This document shows, piece by piece, positions 1-5,803 of a stretch of 10,990 nucleotides of DNA. Positions within the stretch are counted from its first letter, which is position 1. Each line of letters begins with the position of its first letter. This stretch comes from Methanosarcinales archaeon (GTDB lineage: Archaea; Halobacteriota; Methanosarcinia; Methanosarcinales; Methanogasteraceae). A program made the position numbers and the translations under genes. The notes under the pieces were generated by a model that worked only from the letters and a program-made list of their open reading frames with translations, had not been told where the DNA came from and made no database searches. The stretch is from assembly GCA_030640725.1 (NCBI GenBank), contig DAOWIV010000023.1:1-10990 (forward strand). The letters run 5' to 3'.

Positions 1-40
1 AATGATTGCGATCATGTACTTTCTGGCAAGAAAAATAACC
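1..40. other. Flank downstream of the outer group II intron
   Basis: These 40 bases lie beyond the 3' end of the outer intron on the minus strand and would be its 3' exon. No gene can be recognised in so short a stretch. Nothing here visibly continues the small membrane protein gene found on the other side of the intron pair, which ends in its own stop codon. Confidence 0.4.
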
Positions 41-83
41 GTAGACTAAGGAGGAGGCGATTACTCGCCCCCCCCTCGTCTAA

Positions 84-117
84 GAACGGTACGTGAGAGT
101 TTCCCCTCATACCGCTC
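84..117 (-). ncRNA. Group II intron domain V (outer intron)
   Basis: This is a 34-nt hairpin of the conserved group II catalytic domain. The proximal stem pairs GAGCGGTA with TACCGTTC, and the distal stem pairs GAGGG with CTCTC around a GAAA tetraloop. The AGC catalytic triad is present. Compared with the inner intron's domain V, several paired positions differ on both strands so that pairing is kept, so the structure was under selection after the two introns diverged. Confidence 0.88.
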
Positions 118-165
118 AAGCATCTTGCAACCCTTTAAGTATCGGGCAACGGCGCTCATTTTGAT

Positions 166-282
166 CACCGCTTTTGTAATCCTGGTTTGCAGCCCATTAA
201 CACTCCTTCGAGTGTCTGCAAGTCTCTCGCCAGTTTTAGGCGTAATTGAGTATTTTGCATTCACAGGTTTGCCTCTTTTCAT
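166..282 (-). pseudogene. Remnant of group II intron reverse transcriptase N-terminus
   Basis: The translated segment MKRGKPVN...GERLAD...LQTRITKAV matches the first part of the intact reverse transcriptase next door (MHGGKPVN...GERLAD...LQTRITKAV). About 14 residues are missing between GERLAD and LQTRI. Immediately after ITKAV the homology jumps to the linker just before domain V. All seven reverse transcriptase motifs, the YADD active site and the maturase domain are therefore gone. The frame happens to stay open across the deletions and runs on to a stop at 61, but I see no reason to think it makes a functional protein. Confidence 0.8.
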
Positions 283-446
283 ACAGCAAGACACCGACAG
301 TAAGTCTGCACCCTTTCGGGTTAGGGCAAATTTTGAACCCCTATACAGCTCATTACAAGTTGTCATTCGCTTTTTACCGATTCCTCTACCCTCTGCGCCA
401 TCGTTCCTCCTTACGGAGTCCCTACCCAAATATTTGGGAGCGCATA

Positions 447-486
447 GTAGACTAAGGAGGACGCGATTACTCGCGCCTCCTCGTCT
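447..486 (-). ncRNA. Group II intron domain VI with branch-point A (inner intron)
   Basis: AGAC at the 5' side pairs with GTCT near the 3' end, and a GC-rich stem (GGAGG/CCTCC and GCG/CGC) closes on an AGTAAT-like loop. The unpaired A at 453, seven bases from the 3' end, is in the place expected for the lariat branch point. The outer intron has the equivalent structure at 41-81. Confidence 0.75.
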
Positions 487-488
487 AA

Positions 489-522
489 GAACCGTACGTG
501 CAACTTTCATCGCATACGGCTC
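489..522 (-). ncRNA. Group II intron domain V (inner intron)
   Basis: This is a canonical 34-nt domain V. GAGCCGTA pairs with TACGGTTC, the distal stem GCGAT pairs with GTTGC, and the tetraloop is GAAA. The AGC catalytic triad is intact. It directly follows the reverse transcriptase stop codon and a short linker, the standard layout for an ORF in domain IV. Confidence 0.93.
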
Positions 523-540
523 AAGCATTTTGTAACCCTT

Positions 541-2046
541 TCAGTCCCAGGGCAGCAGTTTTCGGATTCTCCCTTTGAGTTTCCGCAGATTAAAGTATTC
601 ATGGTCAATATAAGGGTTTTTATCGAGCTTCAGACAGATATGTCTGACAATCTTCGTATCTGAAAAGCGTTTTAGCCTGTACTTTCCCGTAGAAAACACC
701 CAATTCCTCGTTCCTTCAGTGTGCCAATATTTATTAGCAACCCAAGTCCAGGATTTATTCGGGTGTCTCCTCTTCGCCCATCTCCGGAGCATATTCCATA
801 CGATATCGTCTAATTTATTGAATACGTCACTGGATACGACTGTTCGATGATAATTCGACCAGCCGATGATAATGGGGTTCAGAGCGTATATGAGATTCTC
901 CTGTTTCCATGCTTTTCCGCGTTTGATCACGTCACCAATCTTACGAGTGACCCTCTCAATTGACTTCTTAGATGGCTTAATCAGGAGTTTTCCCTTATAT
1001 TTACGGAAGTTCCAGCCCAAAAAGTCAAAGCCGTCGTCGATATGAGTGATATGAGTCTTCTCCTCCGATAATTCCAGACCACGTTCCTTCAGGAATTCTT
1101 CAATCACTTCAGCAATATCCTCAGCAGTCTCTTTTGAGGTTGCGGTAACTATAAAATCGTCCGCATATCTCACGAAATTCACCTTTTCGGGGTTAAATCG
1201 AGTTTTATCGATAACCCCGTTTTTACCGACGTGATACTTGGATGCAATGGCTTCTTCCATCCCATCCAGTGTCATATTCGCCAGTATCGGGGAAATAATT
1301 CCCCCCTGTGGTGTTCCTGCCTTTGTAGGATTCAAATGTCGATTATACACGAATCCCGCCTTAAGAAATTGCGTTAGGATCGATTTATCCATCGGGATGT
1401 TGTCCAGGAGCCAGTCATGATTGATGTTGTCGAAGCAACCCTTTATATCTCCTTCCAGAACCCATTGTGCAGAGTTTTTCTTACTCAAGCAGATAAAAGC
1501 GTACTGACACGCATCCTGCGCGCTCCTATGTTTCCTAAAACCAAAAGAGCGGGGATCTGCTGTTGTTTCTGCGATTGGTTGTAGCACAAGGGCGTACAGC
1601 GCTTGCATCGCCCTATCGTACATGGTCGGGATACTTAACGGTCGTTTCTTATCCGTTCCGGGCTTGGGGATATAGACTCTTCTTAACGGCTTTGCTTTAT
1701 ACTTCTTATCAGATAATTTGATAGCAGCGTTCATTTTGGAGTTTGGTGTTATCCACTTCGCTCCATCAATTCCAGCTGTTCCCTTACCCTTATTCTGTGT
1801 TACACGCTTTACTGCCAACAATTTCGCATAAAACGAGTGAGTTAGCAGATACTGTAATCTCTTGACCAGATACCTCTTTCCTTGTTTAACTGCTTTTGTA
1901 ATTCTGGTTTGCAGCCTGTTAACATGTTCTTCGACCTTTTCCCAATTGATATCAATCCATTGGAGATTAGGTCTGATGTCTGCAAGTCTCTCGCCTATCA
2001 AAGGCGTAATTGAACTACTTACATTCACAGGTTTGCCTCCGTGCAT
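541..2046 (-). CDS. ltrA: Group II intron reverse transcriptase/maturase
   Basis: This is the intron-encoded protein that assists splicing of its host RNA and copies it into DNA targets. The open frame continues upstream to 2295 (584 codons), but that extra part is domain I-III RNA. I chose the ATG at 2046 (MHGGKPVN...), which has AAGGTG about 9 bases before it and fits typical N-termini of the family. Numbered from the long frame, the N-terminal domain (IDINWEKVEEHV, LQTRITKA) lies at 114-136, the RT domain at about 155-430 with GDIKGCFD 282-289, QGG 330-332 and the active site YADD 377-380. The maturase (X/GIIM) domain is at about 465-545, including NPIIIGWSNYHR. The protein ends at LRKLKGRIRKLLPWD, where many relatives continue into a Cys-containing HNH endonuclease, so that domain is absent. 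No frameshift or internal stop is visible. Confidence 0.95.
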   Translation of the reverse strand: MHGGKPVNVSSSITPLIGERLADIRPNLQWIDINWEKVEEHVNRLQTRITKAVKQGKRYLVKRLQYLLTHSFYAKLLAVKRVTQNKGKGTAGIDGAKWITPNSKMNAAIKLSDKKYKAKPLRRVYIPKPGTDKKRPLSIPTMYDRAMQALYALVLQPIAETTADPRSFGFRKHRSAQDACQYAFICLSKKNSAQWVLEGDIKGCFDNINHDWLLDNIPMDKSILTQFLKAGFVYNRHLNPTKAGTPQGGIISPILANMTLDGMEEAIASKYHVGKNGVIDKTRFNPEKVNFVRYADDFIVTATSKETAEDIAEVIEEFLKERGLELSEEKTHITHIDDGFDFLGWNFRKYKGKLLIKPSKKSIERVTRKIGDVIKRGKAWKQENLIYALNPIIIGWSNYHRTVVSSDVFNKLDDIVWNMLRRWAKRRHPNKSWTWVANKYWHTEGTRNWVFSTGKYRLKRFSDTKIVRHICLKLDKNPYIDHEYFNLRKLKGRIRKLLPWD

Positions 2047-2300
2047 ACAACAAAACACCTTCGGTAAGTCTGCGCCCTTTCGGGTTAGGGCAAATTTTGA
2101 ACCCCTATACGCCTCATTACAAGCCGCCATTCGCTTTTTACCGATTCCTCTGCCCCATAAGCCATCGTTGTTCCTTACGGAACTCCTACCCGGATATTCC
2201 GGGAGCTTATGAGGTTTACCAAGTTCCACATTATAAATAATTTTGAATACTTTAGGAGCCATCTTTAAGCCGGGAATCATTCGTCCGTTCCCCATAATGT

Positions 2301-2306
2301 AAACCC
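2301..2306 (-). promoter_or_regulatory. Putative EBS1 of the inner intron
   Basis: GGGTTT in domain I can pair over six bases (one G-U) with AAGCCC, the last six bases before the intron's 5' end. The equivalent hexamer of the outer intron (2665-2670) is ACGAAT in an otherwise conserved context. This is typical of exon-binding sites, which vary while their surroundings do not. Confidence 0.7.
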
Positions 2307-2367
2307 AGCCATTATGGTCGGATTCCGCACCTTTTGGTTTAAGCGTATCAGTCTAATTTCGCTTATC

Positions 2368-2372
2368 ACTTG
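2368..2372 (-). promoter_or_regulatory. Putative EBS2 of the inner intron
   Basis: CAAGT in domain I is complementary to ACTTG at 2588-2584 in the 5' exon. That exon site lies two bases upstream of the IBS1 hexamer, the usual IBS2-IBS1 arrangement. The corresponding stretch in the outer intron reads differently. Confidence 0.6.
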
Positions 2373-2575
2373 TAACGACTCTTACGATGATTCAACTTTC
2401 GTTTCTCCATGGTATTCTTATCCTAACAGATTGTTTGAGTTAGACTTCCAAATTCCTCCATATTGTCCTGAGGGCTTCACACCCCAGCGTTACCACTGAC
2501 GTATGCCTCAGTAGGATTACCCCGAACAGAAGGGGTAGCACAGGGGCAATTACATAATGTGACTTCTTGTCGCAC

Positions 2576-2588
2576 GGGCTTACCAAGT
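2576..2588 (-). promoter_or_regulatory. IBS2-IBS1 target of the inner intron
   Basis: ACTTG (2588-2584), two spacer bases, then AAGCCC (2581-2576) directly abut the inner intron. Both pair with sites in the intron. The same stretch in the inner intron's own domain I reads ACTTGGTAAACCT, which could also pair, so this is a target conserved among sibling introns. Confidence 0.7.
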
Positions 2589-2790
2589 TCCACATCACAG
2601 ATAATTGCAAACGCCTTAGAAGCCATCTATAAGCCGAGAACCTTATGTCCATTCCCTATAACGTATTCGTAGCCATTATAGGCGGGTTCCATACCTTTTG
2701 GTTCAAGCGTATCAGTCCATTTCGCTTGTCTCGTGTTACGACTCTTACAATGGTTCAACATTTGTTTCTTCATAGCGTCTTTATCCTGGC
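2576..2790 (-). mobile_element. Outer group II intron, 5' part (domain I fragment, truncated)
   Basis: About 210 bases are clearly related to the inner intron's domain I at 2215-2424. Shared stretches include TAAGAGTCGT, ACTGATACGCTT, AACCAAAAGGT, ATAATGGCT and ATGTGGAACTTGGTAA. Homology starts near AGGATAA at about 2786. The first ~150 nt of domain I seen in the inner intron (2575-2425), including the GTGCGACAAG start, have no counterpart. A GTGTG at 2794 could mimic a 5' splice site, but the bases before it do not pair with this intron's EBS1 (ACGAAT). The 5' end is therefore probably truncated and the true junction lies near 2785-2805. Confidence 0.8.
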
Positions 2791-2818
2791 ACACCCCACA
2801 ACTCACCAAACGTTTCCT

Positions 2819-3061
2819 TCAATCCTTATTCTTAACGCTGACAAAGTACACAATCCCACACCACGGCACGCCCACAATGAGTAGCTTCGTCCACATAGAC
2901 TTCGCATTCTTCATCTCGGTGTGGAATCTATCGTTCGGGCGTTTCAGGCAGTCTATCAGCATAACCGCCCAGAACGCAAATACCAGCGTGACTATCGCCA
3001 CGATGCCGTACAGACCAGCCGCAATCCCACTCACGATTCCACATCCAGCGCCCTGATCCAC
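2819..3061 (-). CDS. Small PLDc_N-like membrane protein
   Basis: This is a short protein with two hydrophobic segments. The first (about residues 9-36, GIAAGLYGIVAIVTLVFAFWAVM) leads into LIDCLKRP, the hallmark of the PLDc_N (phospholipase D nuclease N-terminal-like) membrane domain. The second (about 59-76) ends in YFVSVKNKD. Proteins made only of this domain are common and have no known catalytic role, because the HKD phospholipase part is absent. The frame opens with a GTG at 3061 that overlaps the upstream regulator gene by 31 bases. A GTG at 3034, forming a GTGA overlap with the regulator's stop, is an equally good start and would suggest coupled translation. The truncated outer intron begins within about 30 bases of the stop codon. 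Confidence 0.65.
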   Translation of the reverse strand: MDQGAGCGIVSGIAAGLYGIVAIVTLVFAFWAVMLIDCLKRPNDRFHTEMKNAKSMWTKLLIVGVPWCGIVYFVSVKNKD

Positions 3062-3369
3062 CTATTAAGCGAGGTGCATCTGGTGGGAGTGCAGTCATCA
3101 ATACAGCCAGCACAAGGGTCAAAGATATCCCCTGCGGTCATCAGTTCATATTTATTGACACCAACCTCACCACAGTAGCTGATTTTGTATGTCCGCACAC
3201 CACCCGCCACCACAGACTCGCGTCCTACCAGACCTTCGTCCAGCAGCTTGCGGATGGCACGTGAGCACTGCCTGCTGTTGATACCCAATTCCTTCCAGAT
3301 CCGGCTCTGAAAAATACCATCTATGTTGCGACGTATCAGATCCAGTGTCTGTTCCTCGAGCTCCTCCAT
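3031..3369 (-). CDS. Winged helix-turn-helix regulator with C-terminal Cys cluster
   Basis: Residues 1-65 look like a winged helix-turn-helix: an N-terminal helix, SRIWKELGINSRQCSRAIRKLLDEGLV as helix-turn-helix, and a VRTYKI wing. This resembles MarR/Lrp-type DNA-binding domains of archaeal regulators. The C-terminal part carries four cysteines, C86, C89, C93 and C98 (CX2CX3CX4C), in DPCAGC...C...C. That pattern could hold zinc or an iron-sulfur cluster. The ATG is preceded by GGAGG about 10 bases upstream. It lies 14 bases after the LSm gene and overlaps the next gene, consistent with one transcript. Target genes are unknown. A metal- or redox-responsive regulator is an inference from the cysteines. 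Confidence 0.75.
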   Translation of the reverse strand: MEELEEQTLDLIRRNIDGIFQSRIWKELGINSRQCSRAIRKLLDEGLVGRESVVAGGVRTYKISYCGEVGVNKYELMTAGDIFDPCAGCIDDCTPTRCTSLNRWIRALDVES

Positions 3370-3383
3370 CTGCCGTTTGCCTC

Positions 3384-3605
3384 CTATTCAACCGGAATGA
3401 TCAGAATGATGTTGTTGCCGCGAAGAACGACCTGCCCAAGTGAACGCATCCGTTCCCCGTTAGCGATTTCTACGGTATCAAGCAGATGCAGGTTCAGATA
3501 GTCATCCACGCTCTCAAGCGTACCTTCGAGCAGCTGCTCGTCGCCCTTCATCTCGACCTGTATCCTTGAGCCGATCATCGATTGAACTTTCTTTGTTGGA
3601 AACAT
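3384..3605 (-). CDS. Sm-like archaeal protein (LSm/SmAP)
   Basis: This 73-residue protein matches the length and layout of archaeal Sm-like proteins, which form rings that bind U-rich RNA. The Sm1 motif covers about residues 10-42 (IQVEMKGDEQLLEGTLESVDDYLNLHL). Sm2 is near the C-terminus with VVLRGNNIILIIP, where RGNN corresponds to the usual RGD/RGN loop contacting RNA. The ATG at 3605 has a strong AAGGAG ribosome binding site six bases upstream. It lies 35 bases after mch and 14 before the winged-helix gene, so it is probably co-transcribed with both. Confidence 0.9.
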   Translation of the reverse strand: MFPTKKVQSMIGSRIQVEMKGDEQLLEGTLESVDDYLNLHLLDTVEIANGERMRSLGQVVLRGNNIILIIPVE

Positions 3606-3640
3606 AATAACTCCTTAATAATTCATTTATAATCACTTAA

Positions 3641-4591
3641 TTATATCCCACGGATCCCGTAAGATTCGAGGGTCACTTCCTCGCTCAGATAGCCTGTGTG
3701 GTATGTCTTTCCGGTATCAAGGTCACTTACCGTGATCTCGGCTGGCGCAAAGATGGCTGTATCGATGTTGGAAAAGTCATATCCCGCAGCCTCAAACGTC
3801 TTATAAAACGGCTTGCCATAGTTCCCTGAGACTTTGGAAGGTACCTGTTTGAATATCTCCTCGTCAAAGCCCCTGGTGGTGAGCACCACTGATCCGTAGT
3901 ATATGATGCTGTCGTTTGTTGAGCCTATTGCATGCATCTCGTCGAGCACCACCGGAGCAATCGGCGCAGTTCCTGTGGCATGTTGGATATTCCTCGTGTT
4001 AAATCCAAGTTCGTGCAACCTGCGGATCCCGGTCTCGATCACCCGCCCTGCTACCTGAACCGAGCCGACAAGGCAGTTGGTTGGCGCAACCAGCGCAACA
4101 ACCTCCTCAACATCAACCCTGCACTCATCTGCGATGAACTGCATGATCTCCCCATCAGGGAGCTTGTTTGATTCGAGTGCGATGACCGCGCATTCGGCGT
4201 CGTCACGATACGCTATCCGGTCAAAAATCTCGGTCGGTTTCTGCGCAAGCGCACGCGCCGGTCCCGAACCCATCGCAACATATTCCCCGACACCGATCTG
4301 CCAGCCTGCAGTCTGTGCGCCGAGACACGCGATGCACGGATGATCGGTGGCAACATCGATGAACGCAAGAGGTAGATTACCGATCCGGCGCACACCAAGC
4401 GACGCCGTTCCAAGACCACCCATACATGCCTCGATAAATCGTAAACCAGCTTCGTAGCTTCCGGAAACATCGATTCCGCAGTCAACGACCGTTGATCCGT
4501 TGTCGAGCGTATGCACATTGATCCTCAACTCCTCGCTCCAGCAGATCATCTCATCCACAACATCAACCGCAGCCTCATTCACCGATAACAT
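3641..4591 (-). CDS. mch: Methenyltetrahydromethanopterin cyclohydrolase
   Basis: This enzyme (EC 3.5.4.27) interconverts 5,10-methenyl-H4MPT and 5-formyl-H4MPT in the C1 branch of methanogenesis or its reversal, in the cytoplasm. The ~316-residue length and collinear motifs fit the family: MLSVNEAA at the start, MGGLGTASLG, DHPCIACLGAQTAGW, MGSGPARALA, APTNCLVGSVQVAGRVIET, and FAPAEITVSDLDTG near the end. I place the start at ATG 4591, giving MLSVNE as in known homologs. The preceding GTGATC then serves as ribosome binding site. A GTG start at 4600 is possible but would overlap that signal. It is the first gene of a tight minus-strand cluster with its own TATA box. Confidence 0.96.
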   Translation of the reverse strand: MLSVNEAAVDVVDEMICWSEELRINVHTLDNGSTVVDCGIDVSGSYEAGLRFIEACMGGLGTASLGVRRIGNLPLAFIDVATDHPCIACLGAQTAGWQIGVGEYVAMGSGPARALAQKPTEIFDRIAYRDDAECAVIALESNKLPDGEIMQFIADECRVDVEEVVALVAPTNCLVGSVQVAGRVIETGIRRLHELGFNTRNIQHATGTAPIAPVVLDEMHAIGSTNDSIIYYGSVVLTTRGFDEEIFKQVPSKVSGNYGKPFYKTFEAAGYDFSNIDTAIFAPAEITVSDLDTGKTYHTGYLSEEVTLESYGIRGI

Positions 4592-4624
4592 GTCGATCAC
4601 TCATGCGATATTACACCGTACCCG

Positions 4625-4637
4625 CATATAATTATAT
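4625..4637 (-). promoter_or_regulatory. TATA box of mch
   Basis: An AT-rich stretch (ATAATTATATG on the minus strand) lies about 35-45 bases before the mch ATG. This places transcription start a little upstream of the GTGATC ribosome binding site. It begins only five bases after the 3' end of the tRNA gene. Confidence 0.6.
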
Positions 4638-4641
4638 CGGA

Positions 4642-4714
4642 TAGCCCCACGCGGATTCGAACCGCGGTCACAGGCTCCAAGGGCCCGCAGGATTGGCCAC
4701 TACCCTATGGGGCT
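4642..4714 (-). tRNA. tRNA-Gln (TTG)
   Basis: This is a 73-nt cloverleaf without encoded CCA. The acceptor AGCCCCA pairs with TGGGGCT, with discriminator A. The D arm contains AGTGGCCAA, the anticodon stem is CGGGC/GCCTG, and the T arm is CGCGG-TTCGAAT-CCGCG. The loop CCTTGGA aligns with CTTTGGA of archaeal tRNA-Gln, giving anticodon TTG. The A1-U72 pair fits archaeal tRNA-Gln, which is charged via the GatDE amidotransferase. Position 33 is C where U is nearly universal. An alternative reading that places T at 33 gives TGG (Pro) but breaks the anticodon stem. Confidence 0.88.
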
Positions 4715-4747
4715 ATGTGCGGATGTACTAATGTACTAATAGGTTGT

Positions 4748-4758
4748 GCAATATAAGA
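4748..4758. promoter_or_regulatory. TATA-like element between tRNA-Gln and the divergent gene
   Basis: CAATATAAGAA on the plus strand reads TTCTTATATTG on the minus strand. It is about 35-45 bases upstream of the tRNA 5' end, a good fit for tRNA transcription. It is only 13-20 bases before the plus-strand ATG at 4769, which is close for that gene. A short direct repeat (GTACTAAT twice, about 4725-4742) lies between it and the tRNA. Confidence 0.45.
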
Positions 4759-4768
4759 ATAAATAACT

Positions 4769-5803
4769 ATGTCGGACGCGGGGGTTGTTGCGATCAGGAA
4801 CCTGATCCTGCTATGCGCATGTATGGGGCTTGTGGTTCTCATCGGCTATCTTGGATACCCGCAGGCAAAATGCACGCTTGTCTGCTACGACACAGTGGAA
4901 CTGACGTTCTACATAGAGGGGGATCTTGATCCCGGAGACCAGATGCTGCATCTGAGTAATTATGATGTTGACACAGGAGTAATCATCAACAACGTGACTT
5001 ATTCCACAAACAGGTCCGATCAACTGATCGATTCGCTGAACTGTGGCAGAAACCACATAACAGTCAGGTCAAATAACAAAACAACCGTGACCGTGTCTTA
5101 TGATGTGCAGTACAAGCCGGTCATCGAACGGTTCCATATTGCAGGGCTTGAGGTCGGCGAGGAATCCGACTTCTTCATATATTCAGAGGATATTACGCGG
5201 TCATATATGCGCATAGAGAAGGAAAACCGCGAGATCGTCTTTAACCAGACGTTCAACGGATCAAAAATCCCGATCAAGATCGATGAAATCGGAAATTACG
5301 CCGTATACATGCAAGTGTACGGCGCAGGCTGGTCTGAGACGTATTACTCGGAATTCACAGCGTTTGCGGGCGTCACACAGATCATTGACAATGTGCCGCT
5401 GCTCAGGTCAAAGCCTGATGCGCCTGCATACCAGACAATGTTCCCGGTTACCATCGCCAGGGAGGACTGCGGCGTCCTGCTACTTCTCAAGCGATCTGCC
5501 AACGGATACCACCGGATGATACTTGGGCGGCTGCTTCCGTATCTGTCGTACTTGAGATGTAGGGGCGGTTCAGCAGTAGCAGTCAGGTATGGAGAGTTGT
5601 GGTGGGTGCTACTGATTCATAATGTTGCGCCTGATCTCCCGCACGACCTTGTAATGCAGCGCCACGATCATGTTTGCGATCGAACCAAAGATGAACAACT
5701 GAAGTCCGGCGATGACGAGCAGCGTTGCCAGAATCGTGAGCAGGACATGCGTGATTCCGTAGAGCCACTCGTTTACCACGTAGATGCCGACCCCGATGCC
5801 TGA
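4769..5803 (+). CDS. Membrane-anchored surface protein, probably N-glycosylated
   Basis: I do not recognise a named family. One hydrophobic segment near the N-terminus (about residues 8-30, IRNLILLCACMGLVVLIGYLGY) would act as signal anchor. The following ~180 residues are rich in beta-strand-like, polar sequence resembling extracellular Ig-like repeats. Five N-glycosylation sequons occur at N75, N81, N103, N159 and N163. From about residue 230 the composition changes (LLLLKRS, then Arg/His-rich). The last ~65 residues are antisense to the aglJ-type gene, so the natural C-terminus may be earlier and a frameshift near 5450-5560 is possible. No clear ribosome binding site precedes the ATG, and a start at ATG 4823 (MGLVVLIG) cannot be excluded. 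This is the only clear plus-strand gene in the window. Confidence 0.6.
   Translation: MSDAGVVAIRNLILLCACMGLVVLIGYLGYPQAKCTLVCYDTVELTFYIEGDLDPGDQMLHLSNYDVDTGVIINNVTYSTNRSDQLIDSLNCGRNHITVRSNNKTTVTVSYDVQYKPVIERFHIAGLEVGEESDFFIYSEDITRSYMRIEKENREIVFNQTFNGSKIPIKIDEIGNYAVYMQVYGAGWSETYYSEFTAFAGVTQIIDNVPLLRSKPDAPAYQTMFPVTIAREDCGVLLLLKRSANGYHRMILGRLLPYLSYLRCRGGSAVAVRYGELWWVLLIHNVAPDLPHDLVMQRHDHVCDRTKDEQLKSGDDEQRCQNREQDMRDSVEPLVYHVDADPDA

Larger units (their letters stand above)
41..446 (-). mobile_element. Outer group II intron, 3' half (degraded)
   Basis: On the minus strand this segment repeats, in order, the parts of the inner intron from mid domain I to the 3' end. It has the GCTCCC...GGGTAGG hairpin just after the inner insertion, the same region leading into the reverse transcriptase frame, the linker to domain V, domain V (84-117), and domain VI ending in CCTTAGTCTAC at 41. 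Both introns end in the same 11 bases, which sets the 3' boundary. A putative branch-point A lies at 47, seven bases from the end. The protein-coding part is almost wholly deleted, leaving only an N-terminal remnant. The other half of this intron is at about 2576-2790, split off by the inner intron. With no 5' domain I it probably cannot splice alone. Confidence 0.85.
2215..2424 (-). repeat. Domain I segment, diverged copy of 2581-2786
   Basis: This direct repeat arises from the two nested introns. The two copies are collinear and share most bases, with differences concentrated in the EBS1 and EBS2 positions and in loops. They are diverged relatives, so this is not a recent duplication. Confidence 0.85.
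447..2575 (-). mobile_element. Inner group II intron, apparently complete
   Basis: This is a retroelement of about 2.1 kb with all expected parts. The 5' end begins GTGCGACAAGAAG (2575), matching the GUGYG consensus. It then has about 530 nt of domains I-III, a reverse transcriptase/maturase frame, domain V (489-522), and domain VI with a bulged A at 453 and a terminal CTAC at 447. It is inserted in the middle of domain I of a related intron. Deleting it joins GGTAAGCCC to TATGCGCTCCC, collinear base for base (20 positions on each side) with the inner intron's own GGTAAACCTCATAAGCTCCC. This fixes both ends. Upstream exon bases pair with EBS1 and EBS2 candidates inside the intron. All parts needed for splicing and retrohoming, except an HNH endonuclease domain in the protein, appear present. 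Confidence 0.9.

Noticed and set aside
61..528. 155-codon minus frame as a gene
   Set aside because: It starts in the inner intron's domain V and reads through domain VI into the outer intron, so it cannot be a natural protein; only its middle matches the reverse transcriptase N-terminus.
125..535. Plus-strand open frames opposite the outer intron
   Set aside because: They are antisense to intron RNA domains and the reverse transcriptase remnant, with no family similarity; the same pattern recurs at 1862-2240 opposite the inner intron.
2440..2809. Short minus-strand open frames in domain I
   Set aside because: This region is structured intron RNA with indels and base changes between copies that do not follow a codon pattern.
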